From: Pontibacter deserti
Lineage (GTDB): Bacteria > Bacteroidota > Bacteroidia > Cytophagales > Hymenobacteraceae
DNA length: 64,000 nt
Assembly (NCBI RefSeq): GCF_023630255.1
Contig: NZ_JALPRS010000003.1
Location: 186,001-250,000 of the forward strand
Direction: 5' to 3'
The position numbers and the translations under genes were made by a program. A model generated the notes under the pieces. That model ran no database searches and had not been told where the DNA came from. It saw only the letters and a program-made list of their open reading frames with translations. Every line of letters begins with the position of its first letter. Within the stretch, counting starts at the first letter, position 1. Shown here in pieces: positions 34,414 through 42,641 of this stretch.

Positions 34414-35692
34414 AACACTTCGCGCCCTGGTTTGCGCTGCCGTACTTTGTTTTTCGTATGGTGCACAAGCACAGAACATTGCCAATACACCTTATTCCCG
34501 CTATGGTTTAGGCGAATATAACTATAACACGGGTAACATCCGGAATGCCGGTATGGCCAATGCGGGTATAAGCGCTGCTAACAGCTATCAGATAAATACA
34601 GCCAACCCTGCGTTACTTTATTACAACAACACAACCGCTTTTGAGATTGGCATAACAGGTGAGCTGAAGAAACTGGAAAGTGCAACACAATCGCAGACAG
34701 ATGGTAATGCAAATCTGGCAGCACTATCGCTTTCAGTTCCTGTTTCAAAACGCTGGACATCGGCTTTAAGCCTGCGGCCATATACAAACGTGCAGTACGA
34801 AGTTGTTTCTACATCTGAACTGACACCAACTGCAGATCTTACTAAAAGATTTAAAGGTGAAGGCGGGATCACAGAGCTATACTTTGGACACGGTATTAGA
34901 ATAACATCAGGCTTAACTATAGGAGCAAGTGCCTCTTACCTGTTTGGAAATATCTTATCTGAAGAATCCACTTCCATAACTGATCCGGATCTGTCGGGTT
35001 TAGAGAATCAGGAAGTAGTATATAGCGAGAAAACAAAGTATAACGACTTGTTATTTAGAGCAGGCGCTAACTACCGCCATCAGTTTAGCGATAAACTTTT
35101 TATAAGCGGAGGTGCCGTTTATAGTTTCAAAGCGACATTAGATGCAGAGCGTAGCGCATCAAATGAGCGCCGCACAAATACCGGTTCTGTGATAGATAAT
35201 AACCTGTATGCCGACAGCGCTAATAGTTCAGTAGATATCCCATCAAGCTTTAGTGCAGGTATAAGTGTAGATAACGGTTCTAACTTAACATTTGCTGCTG
35301 ATCTTTATACGCAGAAGTGGTCAGGCTTCAGAAACTTTAATGGCGAGCAGGAACTGGTAGATAGCTACCGTGCCAGTGTAGGTGCTGAGTATACGCCGGA
35401 TCCGAATTCAGTAGGAAATTATTTTGAGCGTGTAACGTACCGTGCAGGTTTATACTATGGCAATTCGCCTTACGAGGTTAATAACGAGCAGATAAAAGAC
35501 AAAGGCTTTACAGTTGGCGCAACTATGCCATTAGGCCGCTCCACTGTTTATGATCTTTACCAGCTTAACACATCGCTTGGGTATGGCTCACGTGGCACTA
35601 CCGACAACGGTTTGATAAAAGAAAATTACCTCCAGTTTAACATTGGCGTAACTATAAACAGCCGCTGGTTCATCAAACGCAGACTAGAATAA
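34406..35692 (+). CDS. outer-membrane beta-barrel protein (FadL/OmpP1-like architecture)
   Basis: 428 residues; signal peptide 1-23 (ending AQAQ), then NIANTPYSRYGLGEY, a block seen at the start of many Bacteroidota outer-membrane proteins, followed by alternating strands (ALSLSVPVSKRWTSALSLRPY, LTIGASASYLFGNIL, LLFRAGANYRHQFSDKLFISGGAVYSF) to a final amphipathic strand ending in a charged RRLE. Start overlaps coaX. Transport or adhesion role is unknown; the FadL likeness is in architecture only. Confidence 0.8.
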   Translation: MYKTLRALVCAAVLCFSYGAQAQNIANTPYSRYGLGEYNYNTGNIRNAGMANAGISAANSYQINTANPALLYYNNTTAFEIGITGELKKLESATQSQTDGNANLAALSLSVPVSKRWTSALSLRPYTNVQYEVVSTSELTPTADLTKRFKGEGGITELYFGHGIRITSGLTIGASASYLFGNILSEESTSITDPDLSGLENQEVVYSEKTKYNDLLFRAGANYRHQFSDKLFISGGAVYSFKATLDAERSASNERRTNTGSVIDNNLYADSANSSVDIPSSFSAGISVDNGSNLTFAADLYTQKWSGFRNFNGEQELVDSYRASVGAEYTPDPNSVGNYFERVTYRAGLYYGNSPYEVNNEQIKDKGFTVGATMPLGRSTVYDLYQLNTSLGYGSRGTTDNGLIKENYLQFNIGVTINSRWFIKRRLE

Positions 35693-35720
35693 CCTGATTT
35701 AGGGGAAGTATAACTATAGC

Positions 35721-35748
35721 AGAAGGCCGTTGAAAAGCGGCCTTTCTT
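35721..35748 (+). terminator. Terminator after the outer-membrane protein gene
   Basis: AAGGCCG - TTGAAAAG - CGGCCTT followed by TCTTGTATT. Confidence 0.8.
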
Positions 35749-35828
35749 GTATTATAGGCCTTTGTAAATTTGTTAAGATACAGAATCGTACAAAATTTGC
35801 TAAATTCACAGAAACCATAGTTCCTGAA

Positions 35829-36368
35829 ATGAAGATAAAAAGTTGGATACAAGTAGTGTTGGCGACCATAGCTATAGTTGGTTTTAGCTGCCAGGAAGAA
35901 CTGAAAGACCCGGATAAGGAAATAAAGTATAATGGCCCTATTATAGAGAATAAGGATGTTTTTACGCTGTTCAGTGACTCTGCCAAGCTTATGATCCGGA
36001 TGAAAGCGCCCGTGCAGCAGGAGTTTGAAGGCGGTGATGGTGTTTTTCCGAAAGGCTTTGATGTAGAATTCTTTCAGAGGGAGGGAGCAGTAACGTCTAC
36101 TATGAGTGCCAACTATGGTAAACAGGATAAAGGCCGTGAGCTATACTTTGCTCAAGGTAATGTTGTGGTGCGTAACCTGCAGAAGGGGGAGATGTTAGAA
36201 ACCGAAGAACTTACCTGGGACAGGCGCCGCCGAAAGATCTTTACAGACAAGTTTGTAAAGATCACAACACCAAACAGAGTAGTAACCGGCCAGGGTCTTC
36301 GGTCAGATCAGAATTTCGAGAACTATACTATACAAAAGATCACAGGTGTGTTTGACCTGGAAGAGTAA
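35829..36368 (+). CDS. lptC: LPS transport lipoprotein LptC
   Basis: Bitopic or lipid-anchored periplasmic protein that accepts LPS from LptB2FG and passes it to LptA. I chose the ATG at 35829: it gives MKIKSWIQVVLATIAIVGFSCQEE, a signal with lipobox GFSC; an earlier in-frame ATG would bury this signal. The mature part shows the OstA/LptC jellyroll: FDVEFFQREGAVTSTMSANYG, ELYFAQGNVVVRNLQKGEMLETEELTWDRRRRKIFTDKFVKI, VVTGQGLRSDQNFENYTI. 179 residues. The lipobox in place of a transmembrane anchor is typical of the phylum. Overlaps the next small gene as TAATG. lptB lies at 45421. Confidence 0.9.
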   Translation: MKIKSWIQVVLATIAIVGFSCQEELKDPDKEIKYNGPIIENKDVFTLFSDSAKLMIRMKAPVQQEFEGGDGVFPKGFDVEFFQREGAVTSTMSANYGKQDKGRELYFAQGNVVVRNLQKGEMLETEELTWDRRRRKIFTDKFVKITTPNRVVTGQGLRSDQNFENYTIQKITGVFDLEE

Positions 36369-36541
36369 TGAACCAAAAACTATCAAATACCATTTTATTA
36401 TCACTGGCGTTTGTGGCCATTGTTATAGGCATCCATAGAAGTATAGAAGAAAAAGATATTGCTGGTAACTACTGGATATTCATGATCGCGTTGGTGCTGT
36501 TTATAGTTTACAGACATCGGAAGAAGAATACAAAAGCCTGA
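36368..36541 (+). CDS. 57-residue two-helix membrane protein between lptC and the CNNM gene
   Basis: ATG at 36368 overlaps the lptC stop (TAATG), stop TGA 36539-36541. The sequence has two hydrophobic helices (about 7-22, ILLSLAFVAIVIG, and 35-48, WIFMIALVLFIVY), a charged loop HRSIEEKDIAG, and a basic tail RHRKKNTKA. Translational coupling to lptC and an 18-base gap to the next gene support a real gene. Function unknown; a small partner of the Lpt complex is possible but not shown. Confidence 0.65.
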   Translation: MNQKLSNTILLSLAFVAIVIGIHRSIEEKDIAGNYWIFMIALVLFIVYRHRKKNTKA

Positions 36542-36559
36542 CGCCAGGGCTAATACATC

Positions 36560-37858
36560 ATGATAGAACCCAATCATATTTTATTTTTAATTATTGGTCT
36601 GCTGCTGTCTGCCTTCTTTTCAGGTATAGAGATCGCTTTTATGTCGGCTAACAGGTTGCAGATCGAGCTCAGCGAAAAGAATGGCGTGCTGTCGGGGCGT
36701 ATACTCTGGCACCTGCTCCAACATCCGTCGCGGTTGATGGGCACTGCCCTGATTGGTAATACGCTGGCGCTGGTGCTGTATGGTTTTGCCATTGCGGGGT
36801 TATTACATACTGTTCTGTCTAATCTGTTCCCGAACCAGGTTCAGTTCGATCTGCTTATACTTTTAATACAAGTGGTGGTAGCCTCGGTAGTAGTGCTCTT
36901 AACAGCTGAATTTCTGCCACGCAGCCTTTTTGTTATTAACCCGAACAGGATGCTGCAGGTGCTGGCAATGCCAATCCTGTTGTTTTATTACCTGCTTTAC
37001 CCGGTGGTATTTGTTATAGTTGCCCTTAGCAAGGTTGTAGCCGAAAAGATTTTTAAGGTTGAATTTCTTGATCAGAAGCCGGTTTTTGGGTTTACAGACC
37101 TTAATGCTTACATCAAAAACCGCCTGTACCACCCGGAGCAGGAAAATGCTCCCGAGGTAGATGCTGAGATATTTCATAATGCGCTGGATTTTAAGAACGT
37201 TAAAGTTCGGGAGTGCATGGTGCCTCGTACCGAGATAGAAGCTGTGGAAGTAGAAGATTCTGTTGAAATGTTGCGGCAGGCTTTTATCGAAACAGGCCAT
37301 TCCAAAATACTGGTATACCGGGATAACATTGATAACATTATTGGGTATTGCCACCAGCTGGATATGTTTAAGCAGCCAAAGGACATAGCCGATATACTTT
37401 CGGCGGTAAGCTTAGTGCCTGAAAGTATGCTGGCAAGCGAGTTGTTTGTGCGGTTTGTAGCAGAACACAGAAGCGTAGCCGTAGTGCTGGATGAGTTTGG
37501 CGGAACAGCAGGTATAGTTACCGTGGAAGATGTAATAGAAGAGATTTTCGGGGAGATAGAAGATGAGTACGACCTGGATGATACGCTGGAACAGGTGTAT
37601 CCTGAGCAAGGTATATATGTGCTAAGCGCCCGCCTGGAAGTAGATTACCTGAATGATAAGTATGAACTTGGCCTGCCGGAAGGCGATTATGAAACCTTGG
37701 GTGGGTTTATTTTTTCGGAAGTTGGGGAAATTCCATCTCCGGGCGATGTAATAGAATACCCGCCATTCAACATCAGGATCCTGTCGATGGATGAGAACCG
37801 GATTAATACAGTAAGGCTGGTAAAAACATCAGATAATCAGGCAGAACCGGAACGTTAA
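36560..37858 (+). CDS. CNNM/CorC-type transporter-associated protein (DUF21, CBS pair, CorC domain)
   Basis: 432 residues: DUF21 membrane domain with about four helices (3-165; AFFSGIEIAFMSANRLQIEL is the conserved start), two CBS domains (about 205-335; VRECMVPRTEIEAVE, EFGGTAGIVTVEDVIEEIFGEIEDEYD) and a CorC/HlyC domain (about 345-425; VDYLNDKYELGLPEGDYETLGGFIF). The family handles Mg2+ or related cations; hemolysin is a historical name. In many Bacteroidota a relative, GldE, aids gliding; I cannot tell which applies. Follows lptC and the small gene. Confidence 0.9.
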   Translation: MIEPNHILFLIIGLLLSAFFSGIEIAFMSANRLQIELSEKNGVLSGRILWHLLQHPSRLMGTALIGNTLALVLYGFAIAGLLHTVLSNLFPNQVQFDLLILLIQVVVASVVVLLTAEFLPRSLFVINPNRMLQVLAMPILLFYYLLYPVVFVIVALSKVVAEKIFKVEFLDQKPVFGFTDLNAYIKNRLYHPEQENAPEVDAEIFHNALDFKNVKVRECMVPRTEIEAVEVEDSVEMLRQAFIETGHSKILVYRDNIDNIIGYCHQLDMFKQPKDIADILSAVSLVPESMLASELFVRFVAEHRSVAVVLDEFGGTAGIVTVEDVIEEIFGEIEDEYDLDDTLEQVYPEQGIYVLSARLEVDYLNDKYELGLPEGDYETLGGFIFSEVGEIPSPGDVIEYPPFNIRILSMDENRINTVRLVKTSDNQAEPER

Positions 37859-37874
37859 ACAGAATTGCATAAAA

Positions 37875-37906
37875 TTTTGAATTTTAGCGCGATTAACCTT
37901 ATTTTG
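37875..37906 (+). promoter_or_regulatory. Candidate Bacteroidota promoter for the PpiD gene
   Basis: TTTTG (37875-37879), 19 bases, then TTATTTTG (37899-37906), near TAnnTTTG with one deviation. ATG follows 30 bases later. Confidence 0.5.
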
Positions 37907-37935
37907 CACAATCCTTTTTATAAGTTAAACAGATA

Positions 37936-40044
37936 ATGGCATTAATTAACAAGATTAGAGAGAAGTCTGGTTGGGCGGTAGGCGCCATTGCCATTGGGCT
38001 TGGCATATTTGTAGTAGGCGGCGACCTGCTTGGGCCAAACTCAAGGCTTCTTGGAAACGACGCCAACGAGATTGGTGAAATAGCTGGTGAAACAATTGAA
38101 TACCAGGAGTTTGATGAGATCTTCCAGCAAATGAAGACCAATTACGAAAATCAGTCAGGTAGAGCCGCTAACGAAGGCGAACTTGCTATGATGCGCGAGC
38201 AGGCCTGGAACCAGCTGATCTTTAAAATTGCCTTAGAAAAAGAATACGAGCGTTTAGGTATAGAAGTATCGGAAGAAGAGCTGGCAGACATGGTACAGGG
38301 TAACAACATACACCCGGCCGTTAAGCAGGCTTTCACTAATCCGCAAACTGGCGAGTTCGATCGTGCACAGGTTGTTCAGTATCTGCAGAACATGGACCAG
38401 ATGGGCCCTGAAGCAAGACCAATGTGGGCTAACTTTGAGCAGGGTGTAATTTCTGACCGTATCCGTACAAAGTATAACAGCCTGCTGAGCAAGTCTGTTT
38501 ATGTTACTACTGCTGAAGCAAAGAACTTCTTTAATGCACAGAATGCGGTAGCTTCAGTTAAAGTATTGTATGTACCATACTTTACTATCTCTGATTCTGC
38601 AGTTAAAGTTACCGATGCACAGCTACAGGATTTCTATAACCGTAACAAAGAACTGTACAAAGTAGAAGATGGTCGTAACATTGAGTTTGTAACAGTACCG
38701 GTTGCCGCTTCTCAGGAAGATAATAAATCGTATGAGGAAGAGATGGCATCTGCGGCAAAGCAGTTTGCTACAGCTACTAACGATTCTGCCTTTGTAAATG
38801 CAAATTCAGATGTGCCATATAATGGTACTTACCTAACGCCAGGCGAGCTTCCGGAGCAATTACGTTCTGTAACACTGGAAGAAGGTAAAGTATACGGCCC
38901 ATACACTACACCAGAAAACTACTCACTTTATAAAGTACTGGATGTAAAAGATGGTGGTAAGAGTGCTGCAAAAGCAAGCCACATTCTTATAAAGCCAGAA
39001 AACGATACACCTGAAGCAAAAGCTGCTGCTAAAACAAAAGCTACAGATGTATTGAACCAGATCAAAAAAGGTGCTGACTTTGCACAGATGGCTGCACAGC
39101 ATGGAACAGATGGTACTGCTTCTGTTGGCGGTGATTTAGGTTGGTTCCAGTCAGGCCAGATGGTACCGGCATTCGAGAAAGCAGTATTTGGTGCTTCTTC
39201 AGCTGGTTTATTGCCTGAGCTTGTAGAAACAGATTATGGTTACCATATTGTAAAGATCACAGCTCCTAAAACAAGCCGTTCTTACAAGATCGCTGCGATT
39301 GAGCGTGCTATAGAGCCAAGCGAAACTACCCGTGATGCAGCTTATGCCGTTGCAGATGAGCTTTCTGGTACAAGCGGTAACCTGGAAGAGTTCCGTGCGA
39401 ACGTAGCCAAGAATAAAGCGCTGGTGAAGCAGGAAGTAAAGGAGATTGGTAAGAACAACATTATTGCCGGTAACCTTTCTAATGCTCGTGAACTGGTACG
39501 CTGGACATATGCCAAAGACACTGAAGTTGGTGATGTATCTCCTGTTTTTGAGATTGATGACCAATTTGTGGTAGCTGTACTTACTGGCAAGCGCGAAAAA
39601 GGCTATGCTAAAGTAGAAGACATCAAAGATGAACTGACTGCAGCTGTTCGTAACGAACTGAAAGGTAAGCAGATCATTGAGAAGATACAGAAAACGAAAG
39701 GCAACGTAGACCAAATGGCTGCTGCTTATGGTCCGGATGCAATGGTTAGAACAGCCGACGATGTGACGTTTGCTGCCGGCACTATACCTGGTATCGGCCT
39801 GGAGCCTGTTGCGGTTGGTAAAACATTTGGCTTAAAGCCGGGTGGCCGTACCGCTCCTTTTGAAGGTAATGGTGGTGTAATTGTAGTAGAACTTGCTAAT
39901 GTTACAAAAGCTCCGGAAGTTAAAGATCTTTCTGGTGTAAAGCAGCAGTTAGTAAATATGCGTTCTGCTAACACTGAGAGCCAAGCTTTCGAAGCTATCA
40001 AAGAGAAGGCAAACATTACAGACAACCGTGTTAGATTCTTCTAA
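37936..40044 (+). CDS. membrane-anchored PpiD/SurA-type peptidyl-prolyl isomerase
   Basis: 702 residues. One N-terminal helix (about 11-33, SGWAVGAIAIGLGIFVVGGDLL), a SurA_N-type chaperone domain (about 45-240), a parvulin PPIC domain (about 345-450, KASHILIKPEND...GGDLGWFQSGQMVPAFEKAVF...ETDYGYHIVKI), and a second helical chaperone domain with a last conserved block (VKQQLVNMRSANTESQAFEAIKEKANI). Only one parvulin domain is recognisable. It helps secreted and outer-membrane proteins fold on the periplasmic side. Fits with the YfgM-like protein at 29278. Terminator follows. Confidence 0.92.
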   Translation: MALINKIREKSGWAVGAIAIGLGIFVVGGDLLGPNSRLLGNDANEIGEIAGETIEYQEFDEIFQQMKTNYENQSGRAANEGELAMMREQAWNQLIFKIALEKEYERLGIEVSEEELADMVQGNNIHPAVKQAFTNPQTGEFDRAQVVQYLQNMDQMGPEARPMWANFEQGVISDRIRTKYNSLLSKSVYVTTAEAKNFFNAQNAVASVKVLYVPYFTISDSAVKVTDAQLQDFYNRNKELYKVEDGRNIEFVTVPVAASQEDNKSYEEEMASAAKQFATATNDSAFVNANSDVPYNGTYLTPGELPEQLRSVTLEEGKVYGPYTTPENYSLYKVLDVKDGGKSAAKASHILIKPENDTPEAKAAAKTKATDVLNQIKKGADFAQMAAQHGTDGTASVGGDLGWFQSGQMVPAFEKAVFGASSAGLLPELVETDYGYHIVKITAPKTSRSYKIAAIERAIEPSETTRDAAYAVADELSGTSGNLEEFRANVAKNKALVKQEVKEIGKNNIIAGNLSNARELVRWTYAKDTEVGDVSPVFEIDDQFVVAVLTGKREKGYAKVEDIKDELTAAVRNELKGKQIIEKIQKTKGNVDQMAAAYGPDAMVRTADDVTFAAGTIPGIGLEPVAVGKTFGLKPGGRTAPFEGNGGVIVVELANVTKAPEVKDLSGVKQQLVNMRSANTESQAFEAIKEKANITDNRVRFF

Positions 40045-40065
40045 GCCACGTTGCTGAAGTATAAG

Positions 40066-40098
40066 AAGAGCCACTCCCATCAGAGTGGCTCTTTTGTT
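40066..40098 (+). terminator. Terminator of the PpiD gene
   Basis: AAGAGCCACTC - CCATCA - GAGTGGCTCTT followed by TTGTTTT. Confidence 0.9.
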
Positions 40099-40194
40099 TT
40101 ATTGGATTACCTAAGTATAAAACTTAACTTATAACCAGCGAAGCAAGTAACTCCATATATCAAGTTCTGGCAAATTCTCGTTTTAAGTACATCT

Positions 40195-42012
40195 ATGGCT
40201 CTATTCAAAAAAACATACTTGTTGCTGGCACTGTGCTTTATACTTGTTGCTACTATTGCGCAGGGGCAGACACAGGACCTGGAGCTGGCGCGGGAGTACT
40301 TCAGCAAAGGTGATTACCAGAAAGCAGGTGCGCTGTATGAGAAGCTAATAGAAAACAGGCGTTTGTTTTCGCTGGCATACCCTGATTACCTGAAGACCTT
40401 GCTGGCACTGCGAAACTATAAAGAAGCCGAAAAGCTGGTTAAGAGAACTATAAAGCAAAACCCGGGCAACTATAACTATGAGGTAGACTTAGGTATAGTT
40501 TACCAGGCAGCCGGCGATAAGTCAGCAGCAGAAAAGCACTTCAATAAGATCATCTCCCAGATGAACCAGGAAACCACCATAGCTGTTGCCAGTGCTTTTA
40601 TACAGAATGAACAATACGATTATGCCGAAAAAGCTTACCTGCGCGGGCGTGAGCTGAGTAAAAATCCTTTAGAAAATAACAGACCTTTGATAGCGCTCTA
40701 TACTTACCGCCAGAAAAACGAAGCGCTTATACCGGAAGTACTGAACCTGCTGCAGGAAAATGAATCAGAATTAGGATACGTGCAGAATATGTTGCAGAAC
40801 AGCCTGCGCGACGATAAAGCCCTGGATGCACTGGAGAAAGAACTGATAATGCGGGTGCAACAGTACCCGGATAAATTATCCTATAACGAGCTACTGATAT
40901 GGCTTTACGTGCAGCGGCTTGATTTTTATGGTGCTTTAATGCAGGCCCGGGCCGTGGATAAGCGTACCCGTAGCGGTGGAGCCAGAGTAATGGAGCTGGG
41001 TAACATCAGCGCCAGGAACAAAGACTATAAAAGTGCCATCGAAGCCTTTGAATATATAGTTAAGGAGTACCCGGACGGGCCTTACTACCTGGTGGCAAGG
41101 CAACGGCTGATAAATGCCCGCGAAGAACAGGTACAGAATACATTTCCGGTTGATAAGGAGAAGATACGTGCCTTGACCGCTGATTATGATGCATTACTTA
41201 CAGAAGTAGGCCGTAGCGCTGCCACTGTTGAAGTATTGCAACATATGGCTAACCTGTATGCTTTTTACCTCGATGATAAAGCCAAAGCTATTGAACTGTT
41301 GCAGGAAGCTATTGCTATGCCTCGTGCCAATGCCAACCTGGTAGCAGAAAGCAAACTTACGCTGGGAGATATCTATCTGCTAAAAGGGGAGCCTTGGGAA
41401 GCAACTTTACTTTACTCGCAGGTCGAGAAATCGCATAAGGATACACCAATCGGGTATGATGCAAAGCTGCGGAATGCACGGTTAAGTTATTTTAAAGGTG
41501 ATTTTGAGCTGGCACAGGCACACCTAGATATCTTAAAGTTAGCAACAAGCCGTGAAATAGCGAACGATGCCATGGACCTGAGCCTACTGATTACGGATAA
41601 TACCGGTTTGGATACATCAACTACGGCTATGGAAGAATATGCAGCTATAGAGTTGCTCGTGTTCCAGAACAAACTGCAGCAGGCACTTACAAGCTTAGAT
41701 GGTATGCTGAAAAAATATCCCGGCCATAGTTTAACGGATGAAATATATTTCCAGAAAGCTGGTATACAGGAGCGCATAGGCAATTTTACAGAAGCAGTGG
41801 CTAGTTTGCAGCATATTGTTGGTAATCCACAATATGATATTCTCAGCGATGATGCCCTGTTTAAGATGGCCTACATTTACGAAGAGAACCTGAAAGACAC
41901 GGGTAAAGCGCAGCAACTATACAACGACCTGCTCGCCAAACACCAAGGCAGTATTTATGTTGCCGAGGCCCGTAAACGCTTCCGGAAGTTACGGGGTGAT
42001 ACAGTAAATTAA
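40195..42012 (+). CDS. exported TPR protein
   Basis: 605 residues. Signal peptide 1-23 (LLLALCFILVATIAQGQ). About ten to twelve TPR units follow, for example YFSKGDYQKAGALYEKLIEN, VDLGIVYQAAGDKSAAEKHFNKII, AYLRGRELSKNPLENN, AIEAFEYIVKEYPDGPYY, LQEAIAMPRANANL, LTLGDIYLLKGEPWEATLLYSQ and DALFKMAYIYEENLKDTGKAQQLYNDLL. A long helical scaffold in the periplasm, partners unknown. No terminator is visible downstream. Confidence 0.88.
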   Translation: MALFKKTYLLLALCFILVATIAQGQTQDLELAREYFSKGDYQKAGALYEKLIENRRLFSLAYPDYLKTLLALRNYKEAEKLVKRTIKQNPGNYNYEVDLGIVYQAAGDKSAAEKHFNKIISQMNQETTIAVASAFIQNEQYDYAEKAYLRGRELSKNPLENNRPLIALYTYRQKNEALIPEVLNLLQENESELGYVQNMLQNSLRDDKALDALEKELIMRVQQYPDKLSYNELLIWLYVQRLDFYGALMQARAVDKRTRSGGARVMELGNISARNKDYKSAIEAFEYIVKEYPDGPYYLVARQRLINAREEQVQNTFPVDKEKIRALTADYDALLTEVGRSAATVEVLQHMANLYAFYLDDKAKAIELLQEAIAMPRANANLVAESKLTLGDIYLLKGEPWEATLLYSQVEKSHKDTPIGYDAKLRNARLSYFKGDFELAQAHLDILKLATSREIANDAMDLSLLITDNTGLDTSTTAMEEYAAIELLVFQNKLQQALTSLDGMLKKYPGHSLTDEIYFQKAGIQERIGNFTEAVASLQHIVGNPQYDILSDDALFKMAYIYEENLKDTGKAQQLYNDLLAKHQGSIYVAEARKRFRKLRGDTVN

Positions 42013-42352
42013 AGTATAGTAGAGGTTAATTGATAGTTTGCACCTTACCTTAAAAGATAAGATAAGAGCATCTTTAGACTTCGTAGCGTGCGCAGTTCCT
42101 GTAATATAATTTTATAGATACAGGTATAGAAAGAATAAGTCACGACTGCCCCAATGAAATGGTATTGCTGAAAAACAAAGAACCTATACGTCTCTATCTA
42201 CCTATAAACTTAACTACCGAAAGATGGGCCTCTCTGTCATGAGGGCACCAAAGCTGGAAATGAATCGATGAGTAAGTATAGCTCCCAGGATGAAGAGTGA
42301 CTGTGAAAGTATAGCTTGGGTTGAGCAAGTATAGCCTTAACTATAGGACACA

Positions 42353-42383
42353 TAAAATCTTTCGGCTGCGCTCGGGATGACAG
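42353..42383. repeat. Remnant of an interspersed intergenic repeat
   Basis: ATCTTTCGGCTGCG followed by CTCGGGATGACAG. Pieces of the form ATCTTCG...CTGCGCTC.GGATGACA are dispersed in many Cytophagales genomes, usually as part of a larger inverted structure. Only one end is clear here. Confidence 0.4.
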
Positions 42384-42396
42384 ATAAAACTACAGA

Positions 42397-42507
42397 TTAA
42401 CTAAAGAAAATGAACAGGATAAGTATAAAGAGGAGAAAGAACCCATACATGATCAGGTCTAGGGAGTAATCTTTATACTTATTAAAAATATCTCTGAATC
42501 GTTTCAC
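42397..42507 (-). CDS. 36-residue small membrane protein
   Basis: GTG start at 42507 (read on the minus strand), TAA at 42397-42399. It encodes a basic start KRFRDIFNKYKDYS and one helix LDLIMYGFFLLFILILFIFF. No in-frame ATG exists before the upstream stop codon. An amphipathic basic N-terminus followed by a full hydrophobic helix is what a real small membrane protein looks like, and the codon use fits. On the opposite strand of recJ's upstream region. Function unknown. Confidence 0.45.
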   Translation of the reverse strand: MKRFRDIFNKYKDYSLDLIMYGFFLLFILILFIFFS

Positions 42508-42602
42508 TGTTGTTGCTGTTGTACTAATACAAAATTACAGATTTTCGGGCGAAGATGGCTATAGCGCCTGCCAGGTGAAACTTAAAACCTGTTTTAATTA
42601 GT

Positions 42603-42610
42603 TACCTTTG
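42603..42610 (+). promoter_or_regulatory. -7 box TACCTTTG for recJ
   Basis: Exact TAnnTTTG match, 31 bases before the ATG at 42642. Confidence 0.6.
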
Positions 42611-42641
42611 CGCCTGAACTGATAGTAAGGTCAAGAGCATT

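Larger units (their letters stand above)
42013..42641. other. 629-base gap before recJ: heptamer cluster, repeat remnant, small ORF
   Basis: Contains four AASTATA heptamers within 72 bases (42274-42345), a degenerate interspersed-repeat-like piece (42353-42383), a 36-residue minus-strand ORF (42397-42507) and the recJ promoter. The left part (42013-42270) holds nothing that I recognise. Confidence 0.5.
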
